The notes: generated by a model not told the origin, from the letters alone. Numbered from the stretch's first letter, positions 16,862 to 26,595 are shown. The stretch: DNA of 64,000 nucleotides from Paenibacillus sp. 481 (GCF_021223605.1 NZ_CP075175.1:372001-436000); one strand, 5' to 3'. Program-made: numbers and translations.

Positions 16862-17902
16862 TTACTGTTGCTCCGAAGCGATATATTCAGCAATCTGTAC
16901 CGCGTTCCAAGCAGCGCCTTTCAAGAGGTTGTCAGATACGATCCACATATTTAAAGCTCGTGGGTGATCCAAATCACGACGAAGACGGCCAACAAACACG
17001 TCAGGTTTACCTGCTGCATCAGTAGCTAATGGATATTGCTGTGTCTCTGGATCATCAACAAGCGTAACTCCAGGAGCATTAGCTAGCAATGCACGGACGT
17101 CCTCAAGTTGGAAATCATCTTTGAATTCCACATAAACAGACTCCGAATGTCCATACACAACCGGAATACGCACACACGTTGCTGTGACTTGAATATCCTC
17201 ATCACCCATAATTTTTTTCGTTTCACGAATCATTTTCATCTCTTCTAAAGTAAAGCCATTATCTTGGAACTTATCGATCTGCGGGATTGCATTGAATGCG
17301 ATTTGATGCTTAACTGGCAACGACGACACAGGAAGCACATCAGGCTCCACTACACGACCTTCCAACGCATCCTTAGTTTGGCGCAACATCTCATCTATCG
17401 CTCGGGCTCCAGCACCGGATACCGCTTGGTACGTAGAAACAATAATTCGGGAAATGCCATAACGATCATAAAGCGGCTTCAATGCAGCAACTAATTGGAT
17501 CGTAGAGCAATTTGGGTTCGCTATAATGCCTTGATGCTCACGAATTTTGTCCGCATTCACTTCAGGTACGACTAACGGAGCGTTCGGATCCATTCGGAAA
17601 GCACTCGTATTGTCAATACATACAGCTCCACGCTCAGCGGCTACTGGAGCCAACGCTTTGCTCACATCGCCTCCCGCACTAAACAACGCAATATCAATGC
17701 CGTCAAAGCTCTCGGGAGTTGCTTCTTCAACTGTAACTTCTGTACCGTTAAACGATAGCTTCGTACCTGCGGAACGTGCAGAAGACAACAACTTCAATTG
17801 ATTAATAGGGAATTTGCGTTGCTCTAATAACTTAATAATTTGTTCTCCTACTGCGCCTGTTGCACCAACGACGGCTACGTTAAACCGCTTTTGATTCGTC
17901 AT
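16862..17902 (-). CDS. asd: Aspartate-semialdehyde dehydrogenase Asd
   Basis: 346 aa, identical in length to B. subtilis Asd. The NADP-binding GATGAVGEQI is near residue 12-21, the catalytic Cys is in IANPNCSTIQ (about 125-134), and an active-site His lies in RIPVVYGHSES. It reduces aspartyl phosphate to the semialdehyde, feeding DapA. The start is the ATG at 17902 (MTNQKRFNVAVVGATG), preceded by AAGGGGAGAG; the 14-codon-longer reading has no ribosome site. It lies 50 bases after dpaB. Confidence 0.96.
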   Translation of the reverse strand: MTNQKRFNVAVVGATGAVGEQIIKLLEQRKFPINQLKLLSSARSAGTKLSFNGTEVTVEEATPESFDGIDIALFSAGGDVSKALAPVAAERGAVCIDNTSAFRMDPNAPLVVPEVNADKIREHQGIIANPNCSTIQLVAALKPLYDRYGISRIIVSTYQAVSGAGARAIDEMLRQTKDALEGRVVEPDVLPVSSLPVKHQIAFNAIPQIDKFQDNGFTLEEMKMIRETKKIMGDEDIQVTATCVRIPVVYGHSESVYVEFKDDFQLEDVRALLANAPGVTLVDDPETQQYPLATDAAGKPDVFVGRLRRDLDHPRALNMWIVSDNLLKGAAWNAVQIAEYIASEQQ

Positions 17903-17952
17903 CTGTCTCTCTCCCCTTCTTACCGATATCCGCGTAACCTGCATTATTTTCT

Positions 17953-18549
17953 TTAATTATATTGATAGCGTTCGATGATCAGCGGCTGAATTTGCTTGCC
18001 TTCTAGCGCTGCAGCGCACGCTTCAAGAACTAGATCCATACGTGCCACAAGGGAGTTCGGTTTTTGCACAGGATTGTCTTGACCAAATGGCACAAAATAT
18101 ATGTTCTTTGCAACTAACAATTTTGCAATATTCGCAGCATTCAGTCCAAGACCGTCGTTCGTTGATATCGCGAGCACAAGCGGACGCTGATTGCGCATTT
18201 GTGCTTTGGCTGCCATCAAAACTGGACTGTCTGTCATCGCATTAGCAAGCCTGCTCGTTGTATTCCCCGTACAAGGCGCGATGAGCATCACATCCAACAA
18301 CTTACTCGGTCCTAGTGGCTCGGCTTCAACAATTGTAGAAATAATATCATTCCCAGTAATTTCTTTCAACTGCTTTTGCCAATTTGCCGACGTTCCGAAA
18401 CGAGTATCTGTCGTCATGACCGTATGTGACGCAATTGGAATGACTTTAGCACCAGCGTCAACAAAGCGCTGAATTTGCGGCATCACTTCCGCATACGTGC
18501 AATGTGAACCGGTTAAAGCATAGCCGACCGTTATTCCTTCAAAATTCAT
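17953..18549 (-). CDS. dpaB: Dipicolinate synthase subunit B (SpoVFB)
   Basis: 198 aa flavoprotein-like fold (GITVGYALTGSHCTYAEV; MLIAPCTGNTTSRLANAMTD). This is the SpoVFB family (B. subtilis 200 aa). With DpaA it converts the DapA-pathway product into dipicolinic acid in the mother cell, for calcium-dipicolinate loading of the spore core. The start overlaps the dpaA stop by 4 bases (ATGA). The family resembles flavin-dependent decarboxylases, but the heterodimer acts as a dehydrogenase. Confidence 0.95.
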   Translation of the reverse strand: MNFEGITVGYALTGSHCTYAEVMPQIQRFVDAGAKVIPIASHTVMTTDTRFGTSANWQKQLKEITGNDIISTIVEAEPLGPSKLLDVMLIAPCTGNTTSRLANAMTDSPVLMAAKAQMRNQRPLVLAISTNDGLGLNAANIAKLLVAKNIYFVPFGQDNPVQKPNSLVARMDLVLEACAAALEGKQIQPLIIERYQYN

Positions 18550-19445
18550 TGCCCATTCCCCCGATTCCGCGTAAATTCAAGCAATAGCTGACTAATGCTC
18601 TGCGCAAGAATACGACCGGCAGTCTTCGGTGCAACGATTCCAGGTAATCCTGGAGCCAGCATCGCTTTAATTCCACGCTTCTCTGCAAAGCGGAAATCAA
18701 TCCCGCCAGGGAATGACGCAAGGTCGATTAATACCGCACGGTTAGGCATTTGGGCAATGACTTGTGCTGTGACTATCATAGTCGGAATCGTATTAAAAAG
18801 CAAGTCGATATTTGTCACATACTGAGCCAAATCCGTTACGTAGAACGGCTTAAACCCCATCTCCGTCGCTCTTGCAAAATGCTCATTTCTTCGTACGCCA
18901 ATACGCACATTAGCTCCTAAGCCGAATAAGGTACGCGCTAGTGTAAACCCTGTGCGACCCATCCCAAGAACAAGGCACTCTGATCCGTGTAAAGTGATGT
19001 CTGTATGCTGAATGGCCATCATAACGGCGCCTTCCGCAGTCGGTATCGAATTGTATATGGCCACATCGTCGCGATCAAACAACTCAACAAGCGTAATCCG
19101 ATGTTTGTCGCACAATTTGCTTAAATATGGCTTTGCCATCCCTGTAAACAAAACACAGTGTGAAGACAGCGCAGCCATATGCTCTTCGGTTAGCATCAGC
19201 TCATCAGATGTAAATATAGCGTGTATCCGACCTTTATCGTCCGTACCGACAGCTGGCAGAACAAGGGCGTCGGCTTGCTGAAGCAGCTCTGGCGTTAATG
19301 ATTGACGTTGAACGCCATGGAACGGATTTTGCAACTGATCGAAGCCAACCAATGTAACGGTTGAGTCTAGTTCCGACAACTTTTGAATGATTTCAAGCTG
19401 CCTCGCGTCACCGCCCAGGAACACGACTTGAACACCGGTTAACAT
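18546..19445 (-). CDS. dpaA: Dipicolinate synthase subunit A (SpoVFA)
   Basis: 299 aa (B. subtilis SpoVFA 297). An N-terminal DpaA domain (VVFLGGDARQLEIIQKLSEL) is followed by a Rossmann NAD(P) fold with VLGMGRTGFTLARTL at about 159-173. It is the dehydrogenase subunit for dipicolinate synthesis. AAAGGAG precedes the ATG. A sigma-K-type promoter match is 44-71 bases upstream, in line with late mother-cell expression of dpaAB in Bacillus. It heads dpaA-dpaB and may also feed asd. Confidence 0.95.
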   Translation of the reverse strand: MLTGVQVVFLGGDARQLEIIQKLSELDSTVTLVGFDQLQNPFHGVQRQSLTPELLQQADALVLPAVGTDDKGRIHAIFTSDELMLTEEHMAALSSHCVLFTGMAKPYLSKLCDKHRITLVELFDRDDVAIYNSIPTAEGAVMMAIQHTDITLHGSECLVLGMGRTGFTLARTLFGLGANVRIGVRRNEHFARATEMGFKPFYVTDLAQYVTNIDLLFNTIPTMIVTAQVIAQMPNRAVLIDLASFPGGIDFRFAEKRGIKAMLAPGLPGIVAPKTAGRILAQSISQLLLEFTRNRGNGQ

Positions 19446-19488
19446 AATAGCCGTTCACTCCTTTCTAAATCCACACATACGCATACCA

Positions 19489-19516
19489 CATCTTATGCAT
19501 GTGCCCAGAAAGGGTG
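19489..19516 (-). promoter_or_regulatory. Sigma-K-type promoter upstream of dpaA
   Basis: On the minus strand CACC (19516-19513) is followed, 15 bases later, by CATAAGATG (19497-19489). The late mother-cell consensus is an AC-centred -35 and CATAnnnTA at -10; the last A is a mismatch. It lies 44 bases before dpaA, a known sigma-K-type gene in B. subtilis. Confidence 0.45.
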
Positions 19517-19575
19517 CCATAAAGACAACACCGATTATTCGTTACGGTCACACTTGCCTTGCTAGCTACATAAAA

Positions 19576-19609
19576 AGCGCGTGGTTTCCCCAGAGGGAAA
19601 CCGCGCGCT
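19576..19609 (-). terminator. Terminator after dut
   Basis: On the minus strand AGCGCGCGGTTTCCC-TCTG-GGGAAACCACGCGCT, 15 bp with one mismatch, is followed by TTTTATG. It starts 62 bases after the dut stop. Confidence 0.85.
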
Positions 19610-19671
19610 ACTACTTGCTATCATTAATTCGAACTTACATCCTGCGTTTATGGCCGACAAATAATGAATAA

Positions 19672-20130
19672 TTATTTCGTTCCCGTATGTCCGAATCCGC
19701 CTGCGCCCCGCTCTGTGTCCGACAATTCGGTCACTTGGCCTAGGCTTACGCGTGGTACGACTTGAAACACCATTTGCGCTATACGCTCGTTGCGCGTAAT
19801 CGTGAACGGCGCTTGTCCTAGATTGGCAAGCAGCACTTTCACTTCGCCACGATAATCCGCATCGATCGTGCCTGGAGAATTCAAGCATGTAATGCCATGC
19901 TTGTATGCCAAGCCGCTGCGTGGACGAATCTGAGCTTCCAGCTCAGGTGGCATTGCCATCGCGAAGCCTGTCGGCACAAGCATGCGCTGTCCTGGCTCTA
20001 TCGTAAGTGGCTCTTCAACAGCTGCATACAGGTCAAATCCCGCTGCAAGCTCGGACATTTTTTGCGGCAACATAATATCTTCGTTACCTGGTAATTTTTT
20101 AATTTCTACATTATAACTTGGTTGTGACAA
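19672..20130 (-). CDS. dut: Trimeric dUTP diphosphatase Dut
   Basis: 152 aa with all five dUTPase motifs: [33 protein letters not shown] and [10 protein letters not shown] (the usual Ser of motif 5 is His). It hydrolyses dUTP to dUMP and keeps uracil out of DNA. The start is TTG at 20130 with AGGAGGG 6 bases upstream; it lies inside the 3' end of mlpA (20-base overlap), and the product then begins [14 protein letters not shown] reading extended to 20190 lacks a ribosome site. B. subtilis has ymxH at this place instead. Confidence 0.93.
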   Translation of the reverse strand: MSQPSYNVEIKKLPGNEDIMLPQKMSELAAGFDLYAAVEEPLTIEPGQRMLVPTGFAMAMPPELEAQIRPRSGLAYKHGITCLNSPGTIDADYRGEVKVLLANLGQAPFTITRNERIAQMVFQVVPRVSLGQVTELSDTERGAGGFGHTGTK

Positions 20131-21373
20131 GTTGATCCCTCCTGAAAGCCGTAATCGCACGATCATTTCCGCCCACCATCGAGGCCGCAAACGGCTTCGA
20201 CAAGATGTGTCTGATCACGTCTGTTACGTCGTCCATAGACACTTGTTCAATACGTGCGATTATTTCATCTAGTGTGTAGTGCTTGCCTAACATCAGTTCG
20301 TTTTTACCAAGACGAGTCATTCTACTACTTGTGCTTTCCAAGCTTAAGATTAGACTGCCTTTAAGCTGTTCTTTCCCTTTGTGCAATTCGTCTGCGCTCA
20401 ACCCTTTAGCCGCTAAGTCACTTAAGACGTTTAACGTAAGATCAAGCACTTCCTCTGTTTGTTTAGGGGCTGTTCCCGCGTAAATCGTAAACAGTCCGCT
20501 ATCCGCATGCGACGAATGGTAAGAGTATACGGAATAAGCAAGGCCGCGCTTTTCCCGAATTTCTTGGAATAAGCGTGAACTCATCCCACCGCCAATGACA
20601 TTGTTGAGCAAAATCATGGCATACAACTTCGAGTCCGAAATCGAATAGCCTGGCAAACTGAGGCAAATATGATTCTGTTCGGTTTGCTTATTGTGGTAGA
20701 TCAATTCACTTTGGAACGCAGGTGCCTCGACGGAAAATTCTGTTCCTTCGATGTTAAATCCACCAAAATGCTGCTCTAGCAGTTCCATGATCGAATCGTC
20801 GAAGTTACCCGCAACCGCTATAACCGTATTCGCAATGGTATAGTGCTCGTTCATATATTGACGAAGATGGTCTGGCCCCATCGGCATCAAACGTTCCTTC
20901 GTTCCCAAAATCGGATAAGCGAGAGAATGTTGCCCGTATGCGGCACGCGTGACAAGATCATGTACCGTATCATCCGGCGCATCTTCGTACATCGCGATTT
21001 CTTCCAAAATAACATTTTTTTCTTTTGCTAATTCTTCTGCGTTCATGTTGGAGCGGAAAAACATATCTGCAAGCACATCGACCGCAATCGGCAAGTGCTC
21101 ATCTAATACTTTTGCATAGTAGCACGTATATTCTTTAGACGTAAAAGCGTTAACATTGCCTCCGATCGCGTCAAACGACTCTGCAATAGCTTTAGCATCA
21201 TAACGCTCTGTTCCTTTGAACAGCATATGTTCGATAAAATGTGAAATCCCGTTCGTCGCTATATCCTCATTACGCGAGCCTGTCTTTACCCAAATGCCGA
21301 ACGATACAGAACGACAGGTCGGTATTTTTTCCAATACAACTCTAAGGCCGTTTCGTAACTGCACACTGTTCAC
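20111..21373 (-). CDS. mlpA: M16 zinc peptidase MlpA (YmxG)
   Basis: 420 aa (B. subtilis MlpA about 410). It resembles mitochondrial processing peptidase: HxxEH as HFIEH at about residue 47, Glu-containing [16 protein letters not shown], and the glycine-rich region [21 protein letters not shown] zinc peptidase thought to act in the cytoplasm; in B. subtilis it influences extracellular protease production. GTG start at 21373 with GAGGAGG upstream. It follows ylxY, as in Bacillus, and its end overlaps dut. Confidence 0.93.
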   Translation of the reverse strand: MNSVQLRNGLRVVLEKIPTCRSVSFGIWVKTGSRNEDIATNGISHFIEHMLFKGTERYDAKAIAESFDAIGGNVNAFTSKEYTCYYAKVLDEHLPIAVDVLADMFFRSNMNAEELAKEKNVILEEIAMYEDAPDDTVHDLVTRAAYGQHSLAYPILGTKERLMPMGPDHLRQYMNEHYTIANTVIAVAGNFDDSIMELLEQHFGGFNIEGTEFSVEAPAFQSELIYHNKQTEQNHICLSLPGYSISDSKLYAMILLNNVIGGGMSSRLFQEIREKRGLAYSVYSYHSSHADSGLFTIYAGTAPKQTEEVLDLTLNVLSDLAAKGLSADELHKGKEQLKGSLILSLESTSSRMTRLGKNELMLGKHYTLDEIIARIEQVSMDDVTDVIRHILSKPFAASMVGGNDRAITAFRRDQLVTTKL

Positions 21374-21467
21374 CTGGTGTCCTCCTCATCCGAATTGTTT
21401 CATTAGAATGCGCAATTTCAATATCGCTCTCCATATGTTTCATGCCTATATAATCCTACCAAAAATA

Positions 21468-22466
21468 TTAACGTGGCTCAACTAATGGTGCTCGACGTTC
21501 TGATAACGTCTCGCTAACCGTGCCTAATTGTAGCTTTTTACTTGTAATGACATCGATCATATCGCTCAAAGCTCGGCTCGAAGCGGATGTCGGATGCATC
21601 AATATAAGCATTCCAGCTTCCACCTTTGGTCGCAGTCTGCGTACGATCTGAGCAGGTTCAGGCTTTTTCCAATCGATCGTATCAAAAGTCCACAATACGG
21701 TCTTTAAATTAAGCTCATGTGCAATCTTTACTGTTGTTTGATTAAATGCACCTGAAGGTGGCGCAAACCAGCGGTTAATTACTCCTAACGATTCAGACAG
21801 CAATTTTTTCGTGCGCTCGATTTCTCGACGTTGCAATCCCGCGCTAAGCTCATTCATTTTCGGATGTGTATAGGCGTGATTTTCCAATTCATGACCTTGT
21901 GACTGTATACGCTTCGCCGCTACTTTGTTTTTAGCTAACCATGATCCATCAAAAAAGAACGTAGCTTTAACCCGCTTCTTATTCAGCACTTCCAAAATCG
22001 GATCAATAAACTCGTTTCCCCATGCTACATTTATCATCAGTGCAGCCATCGGTTTGTTAGGGTTCCCGCGATAAATTGGCTCTGCCGCTATCTCACTTAA
22101 TGTGATCTCCGGTTCGATTTCTCGAAACACCCATTCCAACTTAGACTGCTTATCTTTATCTTTATTTACTGCATACGTCTGCTCTAAATCAACCTCTAGG
22201 CCATTGTATCCGGGAATCGCTCGCCACACTCTATCGATACGAGCATTTATCGGAGCCACATAAAATTGCTTGGACTCTTGCATGATGCGCTGCGCAAGCG
22301 GATCTTGCTGCATGACTTCCCACTCATCGTGTCGAAATGCATCGTGCATGACAAATGACGCTTTGCGCTCTTTTAAAAAGTCGCCCACTCCCGTCACATT
22401 CATGGTGACGATTACGCCCGTAAAAGTAGCAACTATAATGAGCCATTTCCAAGCTACTCGCTTCAT
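21468..22466 (-). CDS. ylxY: YlxY-type polysaccharide deacetylase-fold protein, catalytic Asp pair absent
   Basis: 332 aa. The N-terminal hydrophobic anchor (WKWLIIVATFTGVIVTM) is followed by a NodB-like domain at about 145-325. HAYTHP (zinc His pair), the RxPxG-like WFAPPSGAFNQ and LILMHPT are present, but motif 1, normally TFDDG, reads INVAWGNE, so the metal-binding and base aspartates are missing. It is therefore probably inactive or altered as a deacetylase. The start is the ATG at 22466, 9 bases after GGAAGGG; a TTG at 22484 would be too close to the predicted transcription start. It lies between pnp and mlpA as in B. subtilis. A sigma-E-like promoter is upstream. Confidence 0.88.
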   Translation of the reverse strand: MKRVAWKWLIIVATFTGVIVTMNVTGVGDFLKERKASFVMHDAFRHDEWEVMQQDPLAQRIMQESKQFYVAPINARIDRVWRAIPGYNGLEVDLEQTYAVNKDKDKQSKLEWVFREIEPEITLSEIAAEPIYRGNPNKPMAALMINVAWGNEFIDPILEVLNKKRVKATFFFDGSWLAKNKVAAKRIQSQGHELENHAYTHPKMNELSAGLQRREIERTKKLLSESLGVINRWFAPPSGAFNQTTVKIAHELNLKTVLWTFDTIDWKKPEPAQIVRRLRPKVEAGMLILMHPTSASSRALSDMIDVITSKKLQLGTVSETLSERRAPLVEPR

Positions 22467-22498
22467 GGCGTTCATCCCTTCCAAAGATTGTCCTTTTG

Positions 22499-22527
22499 AT
22501 TGTATGCCGATATGGCAAATCGTATGC
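22499..22527 (-). promoter_or_regulatory. Sigma-E-type promoter upstream of ylxY
   Basis: On the minus strand GCATACG (22527-22521), 14 bases, then CATACAAT (22506-22499). The -10 matches the sigma-E consensus CATACAnT completely; the -35 keeps only the ATA core. It is 33 bases before the ylxY ATG and would mean early mother-cell expression. Confidence 0.5.
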
Positions 22528-22595
22528 GGACAAGATACAAAGTTCAGACGCTGCTCTACTTATGAATAACATAATACATTGATGAAAATGCAAAA

Positions 22596-22622
22596 AAAGA
22601 GCCAGAACAGTCTGCCTCTTTC
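22596..22622 (-). terminator. Terminator after pnp
   Basis: On the minus strand GAAAGAGGCAGA-CTGT-TCTGGCTCTTT, a stem of 10 pairs with one G-G mismatch, is followed by a T-run. It lies about 140 bases after the pnp stop. The remainder of the 22467-22759 gap holds the ylxY promoter and no visible gene. Confidence 0.6.
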
Positions 22623-22759
22623 CTTGATTCATGAACGGTGCGCCTAAGGGAGAAGTAGGTCTAAACCTGAACAAAGTGTGCACATGCAGCACTTCATCCT
22701 TCTCTGGCGCATCGTTGTCATTATTCATCTATTTCTACATCCTAATGCACAGTTGCGTG

Positions 22760-24973
22760 TTAGGATTGTGGTCTGCTTGGACGTGGTGGACGTGATCCAC
22801 CTTGTCCACCTTGACGTGGACGATCACTGCGCGGGCGCTCACGATACTCACGCTCACCGCTTGGTGCTGCCGCAGTTGCTCCATCAGTCGCAACCGGCTC
22901 AAGCAATGCTTTATGGGACAAGTTAATACGGCCTTGTTGGTCAATTTCAACCACTTTAACCTGAAGTTTGTCGCCAATCGCAATAACATCTTCGCAACGA
23001 GCTACACGCTCATTAGACAATTGCGAAATGTGCACAAGACCTTCTTTGTTCGGTAAAATCTCAACGAAAGCACCGAATTTCTCGATACGCTTAACCGTAC
23101 CTTCATATTCTTCACCGACCATCACTTCACGTACGATGCCTTCGATAAGTTCGCGAGCACGTTCGTTAGATTGTTGATTCGTTGAAGCAATGAAGATGCG
23201 TCCATCTTGCTCGATGTCAATTTTAACGCCAGTTTCTTCGATGATTTTGTTAACGACTTTACCACCAGCGCCGATAACGTCACGAATTTTATCCGGGTTA
23301 ATTTGCATGATAACAATTTTAGGCGCATAAGGAGACAACGTTTCGCGTGGCTTTTGAATAACTTCGAGCATTTTGCCCAAAATATGCAATCGACCTTCAC
23401 GAGCTTGCTCTAACGCTTGTGACAAGATCGCACGATCAATACCGTTGATTTTGATATCCATTTGGATAGCTGTTACGCCTTCTGCTGTTCCCGCAACTTT
23501 AAAGTCCATATCGCCAAGGTGGTCTTCCATGCCTTGAATATCGGACAAGATTGAGAAATGATCGCCGTCTTTGATCAAGCCCATTGCAATACCTGCAACT
23601 GGTGCTTTAATCGGTACACCTGCATCCATCATTGCAAGTGTGCTTGCGCAAATACTTGCTTGGGACGTTGAACCATTCGACTCGATACATTCAGACACGA
23701 GACGAATCGTATAAGGGAATTCTGTCTCGGAAGGAATAACTTTCGAAAGTGCACGTTCTCCTAGCGCACCGTGACCAATTTCACGACGACCAGGCGCACG
23801 CAATGGACGAGCTTCACCTACAGAGAATGGAGGGAAGTTGTAATGGTGCATAAAGCGTTTGGAATCTTCGGTGCCGATTCCGTCCAAAATTTGCACATCA
23901 CCAAGCGCACCTAACGTACAAACGCTGAGCGCTTGTGTTTGACCGCGTGTGAATAATCCGGAACCGTGTGTACGTGGCAATAAGCTCGTATCACAATCGA
24001 TTGGACGAATTTCTTCAAGCTGACGTCCATCTGGACGCACTTTGTCATGTGTAATTAAGCGACGAACTTCTTCTTTAACGATGTCATACAGCACTTCTTT
24101 TACGTCGTCCATTTTGTCCAGTGTCTCTATGTACAACTGTTCAAAATGAGCTACTGCATCAGCATTCACTGCATCAATAGCATCTTGACGTGCATGTTTT
24201 TCTTGAATGCGAATCGCTTCGACCAAGCGTGCTTGCGCAAATGCACGAACTTCTGCATTTACTTCTGTGTCAACAGCGTGCAGATTCACTTCCATTTTAG
24301 CTTTGCCAGCTAGTTCAACAAACTGCTCAATCACAGCGACGATTTTCTTAATCTCGTCGTGACCAAACATAATAGCTTCAAGCATAACTTCTTCAGGAAG
24401 TTCATTTGCTTCTGCTTCTACCATCATGATGGCATCTTTCGTACCTGCAACAACGAGTACAAGATCGCTAAGCGCCTCTTGCTCAACTGTCGGGTTCGTA
24501 ATGAATTGTCCGTCAATACGACCTACACGCACGCCACCGATAGGACCATTAAAAGGTACGTCGGAAATGGAAAGCGAAGCGGACGTCCCGATCATCGCTG
24601 CAATGTCAGGTGGGCAATCTTGATCAACACTCATAACCAAATCAACGATTTGAATGTCGTTACGGAAGCCATCTGGGAACAATGGACGAATCGGACGATC
24701 GATAAGTCGGCTTGCTAATATAGCTTTCTCACTAGGTCGGCCTTCACGTTTAATAAAGCCACCTGGAATTTTACCAACGGAATATAAACGTTCTTCATAG
24801 TTAACGGTAAGCGGGAAAAAGTCTAAATCTTTCGGCTCCTTCGACGCCGTAACGGTACAAAGTACGACCGTATCGCCGTAACGAACCGTCACCGCTGCAT
24901 TCGCCTGTTTAGCCAAACGGCCTGTTTCCAAGATGAGCGGTCTTCCACCAAGTTCCATCTCGATGCGGTTCAT
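22760..24973 (-). CDS. pnp: Polynucleotide phosphorylase (PNPase)
   Basis: 737 aa. Two RNase PH domains (about 10-140 and 310-520; [28 protein letters not shown]), a KH domain with [17 protein letters not shown] near 560-575 and an S1 domain near 620-690 ([18 protein letters not shown]). The tail is Arg/Gly/Pro-rich ([18 protein letters not shown]), typical of RNA-binding ends. It does 3'-5' phosphorolytic RNA decay. ATG with AAGGAGGG upstream. It lies downstream of rpsO behind a strong terminator, the usual Firmicute order. Confidence 0.97.
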   Translation of the reverse strand: MNRIEMELGGRPLILETGRLAKQANAAVTVRYGDTVVLCTVTASKEPKDLDFFPLTVNYEERLYSVGKIPGGFIKREGRPSEKAILASRLIDRPIRPLFPDGFRNDIQIVDLVMSVDQDCPPDIAAMIGTSASLSISDVPFNGPIGGVRVGRIDGQFITNPTVEQEALSDLVLVVAGTKDAIMMVEAEANELPEEVMLEAIMFGHDEIKKIVAVIEQFVELAGKAKMEVNLHAVDTEVNAEVRAFAQARLVEAIRIQEKHARQDAIDAVNADAVAHFEQLYIETLDKMDDVKEVLYDIVKEEVRRLITHDKVRPDGRQLEEIRPIDCDTSLLPRTHGSGLFTRGQTQALSVCTLGALGDVQILDGIGTEDSKRFMHHYNFPPFSVGEARPLRAPGRREIGHGALGERALSKVIPSETEFPYTIRLVSECIESNGSTSQASICASTLAMMDAGVPIKAPVAGIAMGLIKDGDHFSILSDIQGMEDHLGDMDFKVAGTAEGVTAIQMDIKINGIDRAILSQALEQAREGRLHILGKMLEVIQKPRETLSPYAPKIVIMQINPDKIRDVIGAGGKVVNKIIEETGVKIDIEQDGRIFIASTNQQSNERARELIEGIVREVMVGEEYEGTVKRIEKFGAFVEILPNKEGLVHISQLSNERVARCEDVIAIGDKLQVKVVEIDQQGRINLSHKALLEPVATDGATAAAPSGEREYRERPRSDRPRQGGQGGSRPPRPSRPQS

Positions 24974-25122
24974 CGGATCCCTCCTTATTAAGCTGCATAA
25001 TATATTTTCGCTACTAATCCCAGTATTTCCTGCAATGACGATAAACTATCATCGATCCATACGTTGGGATAAATTTGTGTGCACAATAGGATGTAATGGC
25101 TCCTACTTTTCCAGATGCATAA

Positions 25123-25179
25123 AAAGCAACCCGGTTGCATGCTGCCATATCAGGCGGCGATGAACAACCAGGCTGCTTT
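25123..25179 (-). terminator. Terminator between rpsO and pnp
   Basis: On the minus strand 15-bp arms with two G-U pairs (AAAGCAGCCTGGTTG and CAACCGGGTTGCTTT) enclose a 27-base loop and are followed by TTATGC. It starts 12 bases after the rpsO stop. In many bacteria a hairpin here is an RNase III processing point that controls pnp; that role is inference. Confidence 0.8.
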
Positions 25180-25190
25180 GGTTGGATCTA

Positions 25191-25460
25191 TTAACGGCGA
25201 AGACCAAGCTTCTCGATCAATGCGCTGTAACGTTTAACATCATTCTTTTTCAAGTATGCCAACAATTTACGGCGTTGACCTACCATTTTCATCAAACCAC
25301 GACGGGAATGATGGTCTTTCTTGTGTGTACGGAAATGCTCCGTCAAGTTCTTAATGTTCTGAGTAAGGATAGCGACTTGTACTTCCGGAGATCCTGTGTC
25401 GGAAGCGTGAGTCTTGTGCTCGTCGATAAGCTGTTGCTTACGCTCTTGTGTCAATGCCAT
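25191..25460 (-). CDS. rpsO: 30S ribosomal protein S15
   Basis: 89 aa, the standard length for S15 ([40 protein letters not shown]). It binds the 16S rRNA central domain early in 30S assembly. The start is the ATG at 25460, preceded by GGAGGTG; a longer reading from 25475 would begin inside the ribosome site. It has its own promoter (25575-25603) and a leader of about 108 bases. Confidence 0.97.
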   Translation of the reverse strand: MALTQERKQQLIDEHKTHASDTGSPEVQVAILTQNIKNLTEHFRTHKKDHHSRRGLMKMVGQRRKLLAYLKKNDVKRYSALIEKLGLRR

Positions 25461-25568
25461 CCTATTCACCTCCAAATCGAATGTTATTTATATTATCGCC
25501 ATTAGCCTCGAAACCGATGGTGAGATCGTGTAACCAAGCGATGGACGAGTGTCGCATAACGCGACAAC
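25461..25568 (-). promoter_or_regulatory. Structured 5' leader of rpsO (possible S15 autoregulation)
   Basis: The leader contains a GTCGC-GTTAT-GCGAC hairpin and a CCAT/ATGG-bounded loop before the ribosome site. In several bacteria S15 represses its own mRNA by binding such leader structures, but the forms differ between lineages and I cannot match this one to a known class. Confidence 0.3.
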
Positions 25569-25574
25569 ATCAGT

Positions 25575-25603
25575 ATTGTAACATCTATTGCATCAAAAGT
25601 AAA
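25575..25603 (-). promoter_or_regulatory. Promoter of rpsO
   Basis: On the minus strand TTTACT (25603-25598), 17 bases, then TACAAT (25580-25575). Four and five of six positions match consensus with ideal spacing. It starts just after the ribF stop. Confidence 0.55.
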
Positions 25604-25629
25604 TGAATTAATGATATGCCCACAATGAT

Positions 25630-26595
25630 CTAGCGCGCTGAAACATCTGCTGCCGTTTCGTTCAACCCTGCAAGTAATTCACGTGCTTGTTCGGCATCTG
25701 AACGAATCTGGTCAATTAACTCGTTAACGGAAGAAAATTTGCGTTCTGAACGAATATAATGTTTGATCGCTATCGTTACGGTTTCACCATATATATCGTC
25801 ATCGAAATCGAACAAATGCGCTTCCATTGTCGGTTCATGTTCACCGCTTTTAAATGTAGGCTTTACACCAACGTTCATGACACCGTCGAACCATTGCCCT
25901 TTAACAAGCACTTGTACGGCGTATACACCATTACGTGGAATCATGTAAGCTTCTTCTTGCTTTACATTGGCTGTAGGAAAACCAATTGTTCTTCCACGTG
26001 CATCCCCGTGAATAACTTCACCACGTACGGTATAAGGACGACCTAGCAGCATATTAGCTTTCGTTATATCGCCTTCTGCCAAGCAATCACGCACTCTCGA
26101 ACTGCTAACTTTTATACCGTCTTGTACGTGAGCAGGTACGATGTCGACCGTAAAGCAGCCTTGTCCCCACTCTTGCAATCGTTCTGCCGTACCTTCACCA
26201 CCATGTCCAAAACGGTAATCAAAGCCAACAACGGCATGCTGCACGCCCATTTTGCAAAGTGCTTCGGCAAAAGTTTGAGCTGGCACTTGCGCAAACGTCA
26301 AATCAAAATGTACGACATACAGATGATTTAACCCGAGCTGTGCCAACACACGCTCTTTCTCTTGGAGAGGGGTCAAATAACGATCATATCCCGACACGCC
26401 AAATACAGATTTCGGATGAGGCTGGAAGGTCATTAAACTCACAGGAAGCTGATGTTTGCGACCGTATTCTAACCCACGCTGAATAACTTGAACGTGTCCG
26501 GTATGAATGCCGTCGAAATGTCCAAGTACGACAACTTGCGGCAATTGCACCCAGTCTGGGCCATTAAGCGGTAATTTCAAAGCAATCGTATCCAT
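25630..26595 (-). CDS. ribF: Bifunctional riboflavin kinase / FMN adenylyltransferase RibF
   Basis: 321 aa. The N-terminal adenylyltransferase domain has GHFDGIHTGH at about 25-34 and VGFDYRFG; the C-terminal riboflavin kinase domain (about 185-305) has GDARGRTIGFPTANV and NGVYAV. It makes FMN and FAD from riboflavin. ATG start with a weak CAGGGG site 13 bases upstream. It lies between truB and rpsO, the common Firmicute order, and is separated from truB by a terminator. Confidence 0.95.
   Translation of the reverse strand: MDTIALKLPLNGPDWVQLPQVVVLGHFDGIHTGHVQVIQRGLEYGRKHQLPVSLMTFQPHPKSVFGVSGYDRYLTPLQEKERVLAQLGLNHLYVVHFDLTFAQVPAQTFAEALCKMGVQHAVVGFDYRFGHGGEGTAERLQEWGQGCFTVDIVPAHVQDGIKVSSSRVRDCLAEGDITKANMLLGRPYTVRGEVIHGDARGRTIGFPTANVKQEEAYMIPRNGVYAVQVLVKGQWFDGVMNVGVKPTFKSGEHEPTMEAHLFDFDDDIYGETVTIAIKHYIRSERKFSSVNELIDQIRSDAEQARELLAGLNETAADVSAR

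Noticed and set aside
20131-20190. Dut starting at 20190
   Set aside because: The added residues overlap mlpA further and have no ribosome site, while the TTG at 20130 is preceded by AGGAGGG.
24974-25122. Separate promoter for pnp
   Set aside because: Several TTGCAG- and TATATT-like words occur, but none pair at 16-18 bases; not called.
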